From Streptomyces sp. G-G2 (lineage in GTDB: Bacteria; Actinomycetota; Actinomycetes; Streptomycetales; Streptomycetaceae), in assembly GCF_030063135.1 (NCBI RefSeq), contig NZ_JASISO010000061.1:1-37786 (forward strand): a stretch of DNA of 37,786 bases. The letters run 5' to 3'. The notes beneath the pieces were generated by a model. That model worked only from the letters and a program-made list of their open reading frames with translations, ran no database searches and had not been told where the DNA came from. Positions within the stretch are counted from its first letter, which is position 1, and every line of letters begins with the position of its first letter. Made by a program: the position numbers and the translations under genes. This document shows, one piece after another, positions 1 to 7,966 of the stretch.

Positions 1-334
1 CGACAGCCCGGGGCGCCGTCCGCCGCGCGGCGGCGCGTGCCCAGGGCCCGACCGCCCCCGGGGGACCCGACGGGCCCGACGGGCCCGGACGGCGCGCGGC
101 GGACGGGCGCCCAGGACCCGACCGGCGCCTCGGGCGCCTCGGGCGCCGCCTCCTGGGCGGGGGTCCGCGCCCACCCGCACGGGCAGCGCGGACTCGTCAC
201 GGGTCTCGCCCCCCGCGCCCGGCACCGGTCACTTCGGCCAGGTCAGCGGCCACCGCGCGGCACACGGCCAGGCCGTCGCCACGGGCGGGTAATTGTTCTT
301 CGCCGCCCCGCCCCGAGCTGGCATGCTGGGCTCC
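1..334. other. GC-rich left-edge segment, no supported gene
   Basis: The first 334 nt are extremely GC-rich. The plus-strand frame starting at position 2 is open to a TAA at 290-292, so it could be the 3' end of a gene beginning outside the window. Its translation is a low-complexity Pro/Arg/Gly/Ala string with no recognisable domain, and other frames on both strands are open too, as expected by chance at this GC. I see no clear promoter, RNA gene or terminator here. Confidence 0.3.
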
Positions 335-1072
335 GTGAACGGACCGGACATCGATCTCACCCTCGCCCCCGAGCTGCACGTCTTCACGGCGCCCAGCAAG
401 CGCGCCGCACACGTGCCCACCACCATCGACGGCACCTCCAGCCTCGGCCACGTCGTCGAGTCGGTCGGCGTCCCGCTCACCGAGGTCGGCCGACTGCTCG
501 TGGACGGCCGTGAGCAGCCCGTGTCGTATGTGCCCCGAGGGGGCCAGTCCGTCGAAGTGTTCGCGGTCGACCGCCCCCAGCCGGTCCCCGGCGCCCCGCT
601 CCGCTTCCTCCTCGACGTCCACCTCGGCACCCTCGCCCGCCGGATGCGGCTGCTCGGCGTCGACACCGCCTACGAGAACGAGGACATCGGCGACCCCGCG
701 CTCGCCACCCGCTCCGCCGCCGAACGGCGCGTCCTGCTCTCCCGTGACCGGGGCCTGCTGCGCCGCCGCGAGATCTGGGCCGGTGCCTATGTCTACAGCG
801 ACAGCCCCCGCGAGCAACTGCGCGACATCCTCGGCCGGTTCGCGCCCGCCCTCACCCCCTGGACCCGGTGCACCGCCTGCAACGGCACGCTCCGCGAGGC
901 CGACAAGGACAGCGTGGGCGACCTGCTGGAGAACGGCACGCAGCGCTCCTACGACGTGTTCGCACAGTGCGGCGCCTGCGAACGCGTGTACTGGCGGGGC
1001 GCGCACCACGCCCACCTGGAGCTGATCGTCAGCGAGGCGTTGGCCGAATTCGGCGGCGGCGTCACCGCGTAA
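335..1072 (+). CDS. Mut7-C ubiquitin/RNase domain protein
   Basis: A 245-aa protein with the two-part Mut7-C architecture. Residues about 8-80 form a ubiquitin-like/ThiS-like fold region. From about 90 comes a PIN-like Mut7-C RNase domain, with an acidic motif in LLDVHLGTLARRMRLLG and a second in LSRDRGLL. The C-terminal zinc ribbon has two CxxC pairs, Cys179/Cys182 and Cys212/Cys215. The family is predicted to be a metal-dependent RNase; its substrate in bacteria is unknown to me. I chose GTG at 335 because the domain begins directly after it. In-frame ATGs at 323 and 293 would add 4 or 14 residues that look non-conserved, and no strong ribosome-binding site separates these choices. The FAD monooxygenase follows after 31 nt on the same strand. 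Confidence 0.8.
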   Translation: MNGPDIDLTLAPELHVFTAPSKRAAHVPTTIDGTSSLGHVVESVGVPLTEVGRLLVDGREQPVSYVPRGGQSVEVFAVDRPQPVPGAPLRFLLDVHLGTLARRMRLLGVDTAYENEDIGDPALATRSAAERRVLLSRDRGLLRRREIWAGAYVYSDSPREQLRDILGRFAPALTPWTRCTACNGTLREADKDSVGDLLENGTQRSYDVFAQCGACERVYWRGAHHAHLELIVSEALAEFGGGVTA

Positions 1073-1103
1073 CGCGCCTCCGGGGCGGGCAGACTTCTCC
1101 ACC

Positions 1104-2669
1104 ATGACAGCCCCAGCCTCCGTGCCCGAATCTGTCGTGGACGTCGCCGTCGTCGGCGCGGGCCCCACCGGTCTCCTGATCGCCGGGGACCTCGCCGCCG
1201 CCGGACTGACCGTCACCCTCATCGAGCGCCGTCCGCGGACCGCCGCGAACCTCACCCGTGCCTTCGCCGTCCACGCCCGCACCCTGGAACTCCTGGACGC
1301 GCGCGGCCTCGCCGACGAACTCGTCGCCACCGGCAGCCCGGTCCGCGACCTCCGCCTCTTCAGCGGACTCACCCTCTCCCTCGGCATGCTGCCCACCCGC
1401 TTCCCGTTCGTTCTGATCACCCCCCAATTTGAGACGGAAAGACTGCTGGAGCGTCGCGCGTTGTCCACAGGGGTGGACATCCGGTACGACCATGAGCTGA
1501 TCGCACTCCACCAGGACCAGGACACCGTCACCCTCGACCTCCGCACCCCCGAGCCCGCGACCCTGCACGCCCGCCACGTCGTCGGCGCCGACGGCGTCCG
1601 CTCCACCGTCCGCCGCGAACTCGGCCTGCCCTTCCCCGGCCAGGCCGTGGTCAGCTCCATGGTGCTGGCCGACGTACGCCTGCGGGACGCGCCCGAGGAC
1701 CTGCTCGCCGTCGACAGCAAGGGCCCGGCCTTCGCCTTCCTCGTCCCCTTCGGCGACGGCTGGTACCGGGCCATCGCCTGGCACCGCGACAGCCGCGCCC
1801 GCGACAGCGACCCCGTCGACCTCGGCGAGCTGCGCGCCGTCACCCGCACCGCCCTCGGCACCGACCACGGCATGCACGACGCCCGCTGGATCTCCCGCTT
1901 CCACGCCGACGAACGCCAGGTCCCGCACTACCGCGCGGGCCGTGTCTTCCTCGCCGGGGACGCCGCCCACGTGCACTCCCCCGCGGGCGGCCAGGGCATG
2001 AACACCGGCCTCCAGGACGCCGCCAACCTCTCCTGGAAACTCGCCGCCGCCCTCCTCGGCCGCGCCCCCGACCCCGAGGCCCTGCTCGACAGCTACCAGG
2101 ACGAACGCCACCCCGTCGGCCGCCTCGTCCTGCGCGGCAGCGGCGCCCTCACCCGGATCGCGATGGTCTCCTCGCCCGCCCGGCGCGCGGCCCGCGGCCT
2201 CGGAGCCGCGCTGCTGGGCCGGATCCGCCCCGCCCAGCGCCGCGTGCTCGGCATGGTCTCCGGGATCGACATCGCCTACCCCGCGCCGCCCGGCCACGCC
2301 CGGCCCGCGGGCCACCGCGCGCCCGACGCCGTCCTGCGCGAGGGCAGGCTGTACGAGCTGCTGCGCGCGGGCGACTTCGTCCTGATCACCCCGCCGGGGC
2401 GGGACTTCGCCCCCGCCGCGCCGGAGACGGGGCTCGCCCGCGCCTCCTGGCGCACGTCGGGACGTACCGCGTGCGTGCTCGTACGCCCCGACGGTTACGT
2501 CGCCTGGTCCGCCCCCGCGCCCACCCCGGCCGAGGTGTCCCGGGCCGTGTCCGCCTGGCTCCTCACGCCCCGCAAGGGACCGGTCTCACAGAAGCTGCCG
2601 AAGGAGGAGCGGGAGGAACAGGGGGAGCAGGGAGAGCAGGGAGAGCAGGGAGAACGTCAGAAGGAGTAG
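1104..2669 (+). CDS. FAD-dependent aromatic monooxygenase (PheA/TfdB family)
   Basis: A 521-aa class A flavoprotein hydroxylase. The N-terminal Rossmann motif is VVGAGPTG (residues about 16-23), with the acidic end of the second strand in IERR. A DG motif follows in GADGVRST, and the FAD ribityl-binding GDAAHVHSPAGGQGMN lies near residues 285-300. This is the layout of PheA/TfdB enzymes, including rifampin monooxygenases and polyketide hydroxylases; the substrate cannot be read from sequence. The C-terminus is a short thioredoxin-like domain ending in a charged tail with three Glu-Gln-Gly units, encoded by a 9-nt tandem repeat. The last 13 nt overlap the end of the convergent gene at 2657. 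Confidence 0.85.
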   Translation: MTAPASVPESVVDVAVVGAGPTGLLIAGDLAAAGLTVTLIERRPRTAANLTRAFAVHARTLELLDARGLADELVATGSPVRDLRLFSGLTLSLGMLPTRFPFVLITPQFETERLLERRALSTGVDIRYDHELIALHQDQDTVTLDLRTPEPATLHARHVVGADGVRSTVRRELGLPFPGQAVVSSMVLADVRLRDAPEDLLAVDSKGPAFAFLVPFGDGWYRAIAWHRDSRARDSDPVDLGELRAVTRTALGTDHGMHDARWISRFHADERQVPHYRAGRVFLAGDAAHVHSPAGGQGMNTGLQDAANLSWKLAAALLGRAPDPEALLDSYQDERHPVGRLVLRGSGALTRIAMVSSPARRAARGLGAALLGRIRPAQRRVLGMVSGIDIAYPAPPGHARPAGHRAPDAVLREGRLYELLRAGDFVLITPPGRDFAPAAPETGLARASWRTSGRTACVLVRPDGYVAWSAPAPTPAEVSRAVSAWLLTPRKGPVSQKLPKEEREEQGEQGEQGEQGERQKE

Positions 2670-3247
2670 GTGTCGCCGGTGTCCAGCGCCAGCACCGCGT
2701 GCTGGTCGTTGGTGTGGTCCCGGTCGGTCGCGCCGCCGTTCCACCAGGTGTCCACCCGCAGCACCACCTCCGGCTCCGGCTCCTTGAGCAGCAGCCGCAG
2801 CCCGATGTGGCGGCCCTGCCCCCGCGCGGGCAGGGCCCCCGTCTCGCACATCACCTCGCGCTGACCGGCCCGGGCGCAGCCCTCGGCCAGCTCCTGCCGG
2901 TCGGCGAGGTCGGCCGAGAGGCGCAGCCGCAGAGTGGTGTTGGCGAGGGGGGTGGGCCCGAGGTTCTGCGGGACCACCCAGACAGCGAGCCGACCGCCGG
3001 ACAGGCTCACCCGCCCGTGGTAAGCCAGATCGGCCTCGGGCTCGCCCGCCGGTCCGGCCGCCCCCGGCTGGCCCGCCGACCACGGGCCCGTCCCCGGCAC
3101 ACCCGCCGACCCCGCCGTTCCGGGCGTTCCCACCGCCCCGGCCGGGGCCGCCCCCAGGGACAGGCCCAGGGTCAGCGCCAGGGTCAGGGACACACCCAGG
3201 GCCACCACGCTTCGTACGACGCCACCGCGCACCGACACCGTCACCAC
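2657..3247 (-). CDS. Secreted protein of unknown function
   Basis: A 196-aa protein with a Sec-type signal peptide: a basic start, a hydrophobic Leu/Ala core at residues about 13-33 and an AxA-like cleavage site near residue 37. A Gly/Pro/Ala-rich linker follows to about residue 70. The mature part reads as a beta-rich domain of about 120 residues containing two cysteines (in EGCARAG and VMCETG), probably a disulfide. I do not recognise the family; the pattern suggests a small extracellular beta-sandwich domain. Its 3' end overlaps the convergent monooxygenase gene by 13 nt. The start at 3247 gives a good signal peptide, though no strong ribosome-binding site was identified. Confidence 0.7.
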   Translation of the reverse strand: MVTVSVRGGVVRSVVALGVSLTLALTLGLSLGAAPAGAVGTPGTAGSAGVPGTGPWSAGQPGAAGPAGEPEADLAYHGRVSLSGGRLAVWVVPQNLGPTPLANTTLRLRLSADLADRQELAEGCARAGQREVMCETGALPARGQGRHIGLRLLLKEPEPEVVLRVDTWWNGGATDRDHTNDQHAVLALDTGDTYSF

Positions 3248-3379
3248 CTCCGTGCGCGGACGCTAGCCACCCGCACCACCCGCCGGTCGGACCATCACAC
3301 GAACGAGGGCGCGTCTCCCCGCCATCTGCGGGGGCCGCCCCGGCCCGGGCCGCCGCCCGGTCGTGCGAGGGTTGCCCGC

Positions 3380-3715
3380 ATGGTGATCGTCCGCTCCGTG
3401 TCCCTGTTCGCCCTCGCCGCATTCCTGGAGATCGGCGGTGCCTGGCTCGTCTGGCAGGGGGTGCGCGAGCACAAGGGGTGGATCTGGGTCGGCGCCGGGG
3501 TCATCGCCCTCGGCCTCTACGGCTTCGTCGCCACCCTCCAGCCCGACGGCGACTTCGCCCGGGTCCTCGCGGCCTACGGCGGGGTCTTCGTGGCCGGATC
3601 CATCGCCTGGGGCATGGTCGCCGACGGCTACCGCCCCGACCGCTGGGACATCGCCGGAGCACTGGTCTGCCTGGCCGGAATGGCCCTGATCATGTACGCC
3701 CCGCGGGGGCGCTGA
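3380..3715 (+). CDS. YnfA/UPF0060 family small membrane protein
   Basis: A 111-aa protein with four predicted membrane segments (residues about 4-24, 30-50, 60-80 and 88-107). It carries YnfA family features: LEIGGAWLVW in the first helix, GLYGFVATLQP at the second and YGGVFVAGSI in the third. The family resembles small multidrug resistance transporters, and YnfA has been linked to efflux, but this member's substrate is unknown. The ATG at 3380 gives the usual family length of about 110. The same frame is open far upstream, but that part is Arg/Pro-rich and antisense to the secreted-protein gene, so it is not used. Confidence 0.85.
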   Translation: MVIVRSVSLFALAAFLEIGGAWLVWQGVREHKGWIWVGAGVIALGLYGFVATLQPDGDFARVLAAYGGVFVAGSIAWGMVADGYRPDRWDIAGALVCLAGMALIMYAPRGR

Positions 3716-3811
3716 GCCTGCGGCCGCCGGGCGACCGGCCACCTCCGCGGGCCGCCTCGGCGAGGTGCCTATGCTGGCCGAGTATCGATCACCCGAACGA
3801 GGAGCGCTCCC

Positions 3812-4567
3812 ATGATCCCCCGCATCGCAGTCGTCACCGGGGCGAGCAGCGGAATCGGCGCGGCCACCGCGCGGCAGCTCGCAGGCGCCGGATACCACGT
3901 GGTGCTGACCGCCCGTCGCAAGGACCGCATCGAGCAGCTCGCCGCCGAGATCACCGCAGCCGGGCACCGGGCCTCCGCCCACCCCCTGGACGTGACCGAC
4001 CGCGCCGCCGTCGACGCCTTCTCCGCCTCCCTGGAGCGCTGCGACGTCCTGGTCAACAACGCGGGCGGGGCCATCGGCGCCGAGCCGGTCGCCACCGGCG
4101 ACCCGGCCGACTGGCGCACGATGTACGAGGTCAACGTCATCGGCACGCTCAACATCACCCAGGCACTGCTCCCGGCCCTGACCGCCTCCGGTGACGGCAC
4201 GGTCGTCGTCCTGTCCTCGACCGCGGGGCACTCCGCGTACGAGGGCGGCGGGGGCTACGTCGCCGCGAAGAACGGCGCCCGCGTACTGGCCGAGACCCTC
4301 CGCCTGGAGATCGTCGGCCAGCCGGTCCGCGTGATCGAGATCGCGCCGGGCATGGTCAAGACCGAGGAGTTCGCCACCACCCGCTTCCGCGGTGACGCGG
4401 ACAAGGCGGCGAAGGTGTACGCGGGCGTCGCCGAACCGCTGTCCGCCGACGACGTGGCCGACACCATCACCTGGGCGGTCACCCGCCCCAGCCACGTCAA
4501 CATCGACCTGCTGGTGGTCCGCCCCCGCGCCCAGGCGTCGAACACGAAGGTCCACCGCGAGCTGTAG
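3812..4567 (+). CDS. SDR family NAD(P)-dependent oxidoreductase
   Basis: A 251-aa classical short-chain dehydrogenase. It has the nucleotide-binding TGASSGIG motif (residues 8-15), NNAGG near residue 85, the catalytic Ser in VVVLSSTAG, and the Tyr149-x3-Lys153 pair. The cofactor-preference loop TARRKDR has Arg residues after the second strand, which suggests NADP(H). The PGMVKTEEF segment after the active site is common to YdfG-like serine/3-hydroxy acid dehydrogenases, so that subfamily is a reasonable guess; the substrate is not known. A GAGGAGCG ribosome-binding site lies 7-10 nt before the ATG. The gene converges on the deacetylase gene with a 33-nt gap. Confidence 0.85.
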   Translation: MIPRIAVVTGASSGIGAATARQLAGAGYHVVLTARRKDRIEQLAAEITAAGHRASAHPLDVTDRAAVDAFSASLERCDVLVNNAGGAIGAEPVATGDPADWRTMYEVNVIGTLNITQALLPALTASGDGTVVVLSSTAGHSAYEGGGGYVAAKNGARVLAETLRLEIVGQPVRVIEIAPGMVKTEEFATTRFRGDADKAAKVYAGVAEPLSADDVADTITWAVTRPSHVNIDLLVVRPRAQASNTKVHREL

Positions 4568-4600
4568 GCCGGCACCCGGGAGGGCTCGCCGGAGACCGTC

Positions 4601-5272
4601 CTACGCCAGCCCGGCGGCCTTGAGCTGGGGCATGAGGGCCGCGGGCTTCAGCCCCGCGGCCCTCGCCGCCGCCAGCGCCCGCTCCAGGTCCGCCTCCAGG
4701 GTGGGCGTGAAGTGCAGCAGCACGATGTCCCCCGCCTTCAGCCGCGGGGTCGGCGGGGTCTGGTCCCAGGTGGTGAAGTCGTAGGTCCAGGTGACCAGGG
4801 CCTTGACCCCGCAGGCCTTCGCCGCGAGCCGTACGTCGTCGTTGACGGCCCCGTACGGCGGCCGCAGCAGCTGCGGCGCCCGCCCGAAGGTCCCCTTGAG
4901 CTGCTCGCGCGCGCCGCACACCTCCGCGTCCTTCCCGGCCGCGTCGAGGGTGGTGAGGTCGGGATGGTTGACGGTGTGGTTCTCGACGGTGGCCCGCCCC
5001 TGCTCGATGAGGTCCGTGAAGTAGCCGGTGTCGTACGAGGTGGCCCCGGGCAGCAGGAACAGGGTCACCGGCACCCGCTTGCCGATCAGCGTCCGCGCGG
5101 CGGCGGGGTCGTGGTTCCACCCGTCGTCGATGGTGATGAAGACGACCTTGTCGGAGGTCGGCACGTGCGCCACGACGGGCGGCAGCCCCACCCCCGCCAC
5201 GGCGGATCCGGCCACCCCGAAGGTGAGCGACAGCGAAGCGAGCACACCGAGGACCACGCGAGATCTCCACAT
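4601..5272 (-). CDS. Secreted polysaccharide deacetylase (NodB domain)
   Basis: A 223-aa exported carbohydrate esterase family 4 protein. A signal peptide (MWRSRVVLGVLASLSLTFG, cleavage near AVA) precedes the NodB domain. The first motif is ITIDDGW, with the general-base and metal-binding Asp pair; the second is NHTVNHPDL, with two metal-ligand His; the third is LLRPPYGAVND; the late LLHFTP supplies the other catalytic His. Such enzymes N-deacetylate chitin oligomers, peptidoglycan or related glycans outside the cell. I chose ATG 5272. An in-frame GTG at 5281 would abut the palindrome at 5283-5296. That palindrome matches the DasR operator core and suggests control by the GlcNAc/chitin regulator DasR. 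Confidence 0.85.
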   Translation of the reverse strand: MWRSRVVLGVLASLSLTFGVAGSAVAGVGLPPVVAHVPTSDKVVFITIDDGWNHDPAAARTLIGKRVPVTLFLLPGATSYDTGYFTDLIEQGRATVENHTVNHPDLTTLDAAGKDAEVCGAREQLKGTFGRAPQLLRPPYGAVNDDVRLAAKACGVKALVTWTYDFTTWDQTPPTPRLKAGDIVLLHFTPTLEADLERALAAARAAGLKPAALMPQLKAAGLA

Positions 5273-5282
5273 GCCGCACACC

Positions 5283-5296
5283 TTGGTCTAGACCAA
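5283..5296. promoter_or_regulatory. Candidate DasR-responsive element (dre)
   Basis: TTGGTCTAGACCAA is a perfect 14-nt inverted repeat. It contains all 12 bases of TGGTCTAGACCA, the core of the published Streptomyces dre consensus ACTGGTCTAGACCAGT. It lies 10 nt upstream of the deacetylase ATG at 5272, where a bound repressor would block the transcription start or early transcript. DasR is a GntR-family regulator of chitin and GlcNAc use, so the link to a carbohydrate deacetylase fits. Binding itself is inference. Confidence 0.7.
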
Positions 5297-5382
5297 CTCC
5301 GAGCGTCAATCCCCGTGCACGCAACGGAAGTTGAGCCGCCCCCGCCGGTTGCCCGCGTACGGGCGGAAACGCGCGGAAACGC

Positions 5383-5444
5383 ACGCGGCACGCGCATCGC
5401 GGCACGCGGCACCGCAGCACGCAGCACGCGGCACGCGGCACGCG
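5383..5444. repeat. Degenerate short tandem repeat (GCACGCG units)
   Basis: About 60 nt made largely of 7-9 nt units related to GGCACGCGG, with variants GCACGCAGC and GCACCGCA. It lies between the divergently placed dre site and the rtcB terminator. The 5282-5506 gap holds no ORF I would call. Function unknown; possibly slippage-generated filler. Confidence 0.6.
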
Positions 5445-5479
5445 GAGGGGCCCGGACCGTCCTGCGGTCCGAGCCCCTC
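5445..5479 (-). terminator. Rho-independent-type terminator hairpin after rtcB
   Basis: GAGGGGCCCGGACCG pairs with CGGTCCGAGCCCCTC across a TCCTG loop: 15 positions with one C-A mismatch. It sits 28 nt beyond the rtcB stop. There is no U-tract, as is usual for Streptomyces terminators. Confidence 0.7.
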
Positions 5480-5506
5480 CACTCCCCCGACAGCCGCGCC
5501 CCGGGC

Positions 5507-6700
5507 TCAGCCCTTGACGCAGATGACCTGCTTCAGCTTGGCCACGACCTCGACCAGGTCGGTCTGCTGGTCGATGACCTGCTCGATCGATTTGTAGGCA
5601 CCCGGGATCTCGTCCAGGACGCCCGTGTCCTTACGGCACTCCACGCCCTTGGTCTGCTCCGCCAGGTCCCGCGCGGAGAACCGCTTCTTCGCCGCCGTCC
5701 GGCTCATCTTGCGGCCCGCGCCGTGCGAGGCCGAGTTGAAGGACTTCTCGTTGCCGAGGCCCTTCACGATGTACGAGCCGGTGCCCATCGAGCCCGGGAT
5801 GATCCCGTAGTCACCGCTGCCCGCGCGGATCGCGCCCTTGCGCGTGACCAGCAGGTCCATGCCGTCGTAGCGCTCTTCGGACACGTAGTTGTGGTGACAG
5901 CTGATCTCGTGGTCGAAGGAGACCTTCGCCTTGCGGAACTCCTTGCGCACGACCTCCTTGAAGAGGCTCATCATCACGGCGCGGTTGTACTTGGCGTACT
6001 CCTGCGCCCAGAAGAGGTCGTTGCGGTAGTCCCGCATCTGCGGCGTCTCCGCCAGGAACACGGCGAGGTCGCGGTCCACCAGGCCCTGGTTGTGAGCCAG
6101 CCCGCGGGCCACCCCGATGTGGTGCTCGGCCAGCTCGTTGCCGATGTTGCGGGAGCCGGAGTGCAGCATCAGCCAGACCACTCCCGCCTCGTCGAGACAG
6201 AACTCGACGAAATGATTGCCCCCACCGAGCGTGCCGATCTGCTTGGTGGCGCGCTCATGACGGAATTTGACCGTTTCCGCGATGTCGTCGAAGCGGGTCC
6301 AGAGGTCGCCGAAGCCGTCCGCCTCGAATTGGTACAGCTGCCCGGGATCGACCGGCTCCTTGTGCATCCCCGCCCCCACCGGGATCGCCTGCTCGATCTT
6401 CGATCGCAGCCGTGACAGGTCCCCGGGCAGGTCGTTGGCCGTCAGAGAGGTCCTGACCGCCGACATTCCGCAGCCGATGTCCACCCCCACTGCCGCCGGA
6501 CAGACCGCGTCCTTCATCGCGATCACCGAGCCGACGGTGGCGCCCTTGCCGTAGTGCACGTCCGGCATGACGGCCAGGCCCTTGATCCACGGCAGGGTCG
6601 CGACATTGCGGAGCTGCTGCATCGCACTGTCCTCGACCGTGGACGGATCGGTCCACATCCGGATCGGGACCTTCGCCCCGGGCACCTCTACATACGACAT
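5507..6700 (-). CDS. rtcB: RtcB-family RNA ligase / RNA-splicing ligase
   Basis: A 397-aa protein that matches RtcB along its length. RtcB joins RNA 2',3'-cyclic phosphate or 3'-phosphate ends to 5'-OH ends, using GTP and Mn2+. Visible motifs include PDVHYGKGATVGSV, VGVDIGCGM (a metal-ligand Cys), GTLGGGNHFVE, HSGSRNIGN, and the late SHGAGRKMSR, which holds the His that is guanylylated in characterised RtcB. Size is close to E. coli RtcB (408 aa). No RtcA cyclase, archease or RtcR-type regulator lies next to it. Its role here may be RNA repair, tRNA maturation or recycling; that is not visible from sequence. The upstream 183 nt to the divergent lipoprotein gene is unusually AT-rich for this genome and probably holds promoters. 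Confidence 0.93.
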   Translation of the reverse strand: MSYVEVPGAKVPIRMWTDPSTVEDSAMQQLRNVATLPWIKGLAVMPDVHYGKGATVGSVIAMKDAVCPAAVGVDIGCGMSAVRTSLTANDLPGDLSRLRSKIEQAIPVGAGMHKEPVDPGQLYQFEADGFGDLWTRFDDIAETVKFRHERATKQIGTLGGGNHFVEFCLDEAGVVWLMLHSGSRNIGNELAEHHIGVARGLAHNQGLVDRDLAVFLAETPQMRDYRNDLFWAQEYAKYNRAVMMSLFKEVVRKEFRKAKVSFDHEISCHHNYVSEERYDGMDLLVTRKGAIRAGSGDYGIIPGSMGTGSYIVKGLGNEKSFNSASHGAGRKMSRTAAKKRFSARDLAEQTKGVECRKDTGVLDEIPGAYKSIEQVIDQQTDLVEVVAKLKQVICVKG

Positions 6701-6883
6701 AACGTCCCCAACACCCCGTAAATCACTGGAAAGTATTAATACGCAAAAAGCCTCGCAATGGGCCCCAAAAGCGATATGGGACCGGCGTCAGCACCAGCGC
6801 GTGCGATAGACATTGTGTCCACGCGCGCCCCAGCAGCGGCAACGCATTTACCCCTCAGAGCTTGTCGAACGGAGCCAGACGAC

Positions 6884-7822
6884 GTGCAGCGCAACGCGGT
6901 ACGGCAAGTCCTTCCGGGCATCGTGATGCTCACGGCCCTCATGGCCGGATGCACCGGTGGAACCGGCACCGGGGTCACCACCGACTCCAAGGCGGGCGGC
7001 GCCACGCCGATCGCGGGGCCGCCCGGGAAGTACCGCAGCCTGCCCTCGCCGTGCCGGGCCTCCGACCCGAAGCGGCTCAAGGCCATGCTCCCGGCGGCGG
7101 ACACGCTCACCTCGGTGCAGCGCGACCAGCTCTACGCCGGGACCGCCGACACCTCGTACGACGCCGACCGGCGCGTCGGCTGCCGCTGGAAGGCGCAGAC
7201 CCCCGACGAGACCCGCCTGCTGTCGGTCGGCTTCGAGCGCGTGGTCTCCTACGACCGCGCCACGAGCAGCGACGACGACAAGGCGCGGCAGGTCTACGAG
7301 CGCCGGCTCGCCGACGCCCACCTCCCGGCCCCCACCCCGACGGGCAACCCGGGCAACCCGGGCAGCCCGGCCCCCGGCGCGAGCACGGGCGGCGCCTCCC
7401 CGACCCCTGGCGCGAGCACGGGCGGCGGCGCCACCCCGGCCCCGGGCGCCACCCCGGCCCCGGGCGCGACCCCCGGCGCGGGCGCGGCCCCCGGCGCCCC
7501 GGGAAACGCCCCCGGAGCCGCGGCCGGTACCGGATCCGGCGCCCCCAACACCGCCCCCTCCGCCACGCCCACCCCGCCCGAGCTGGGCTCCCGCGTGCTG
7601 GAGGGCCTCGGCAACGCCGCTTTCGTCGACGACCGGCTCAGCGCGGCCGGATCCACGGCCCAGACGCGGACCGTACGCATCGTCTTCCGGACCGCGAACG
7701 TCATCGTCACGGTCGAGTACAGCGTGCAGCCCGCGCTGCCCGGCGGGGTTCCCTCCAGCGCGCAAACGCAGGAGGAGGCGCACCAGTTGGCGGAGGCCCT
7801 GGTCGAGCGCCTCAACGACTGA
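6884..7822 (+). CDS. DUF3558-type lipoprotein
   Basis: A 312-aa lipoprotein. The signal peptide ends in a lipobox, LMAGC (lipidated Cys23). A folded region at residues about 50-145 has the LPSPC ... GCRWKA cysteine pair typical of DUF3558 proteins. A low-complexity linker of Gly/Ala/Pro/Ser/Thr repeats (GAS-TGG and TPAPGA units, about 155-225) leads to a second beta-rich segment ending in VIVTVEYSV. I chose GTG 6884 because GGAG lies 9 nt upstream and it places the lipobox normally; upstream in-frame starts at 6758 would bury the signal peptide. Function unknown; related to the next gene. Confidence 0.8.
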   Translation: MQRNAVRQVLPGIVMLTALMAGCTGGTGTGVTTDSKAGGATPIAGPPGKYRSLPSPCRASDPKRLKAMLPAADTLTSVQRDQLYAGTADTSYDADRRVGCRWKAQTPDETRLLSVGFERVVSYDRATSSDDDKARQVYERRLADAHLPAPTPTGNPGNPGSPAPGASTGGASPTPGASTGGGATPAPGATPAPGATPGAGAAPGAPGNAPGAAAGTGSGAPNTAPSATPTPPELGSRVLEGLGNAAFVDDRLSAAGSTAQTRTVRIVFRTANVIVTVEYSVQPALPGGVPSSAQTQEEAHQLAEALVERLND

Positions 7823-7966
7823 GCACCTGGTCAGAGCCTGCGCGCGGGGCTCCGCGACAGGTCCGCGGGGGCCGCGCGTGACGGCGGGCACTGCGTCGGG
7901 CCGCCCGGTCGGGCTACCGTTGCCCGGGTCCCCGCGCTCATAGACACACAAACGTACGAAGGAATC

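Noticed and set aside
197..2315. Long minus-strand open frames opposite the Mut7-C and monooxygenase genes
   Set aside because: Low-complexity Gly/Ala/Arg translations that only mirror GC-biased codons of the plus-strand genes.
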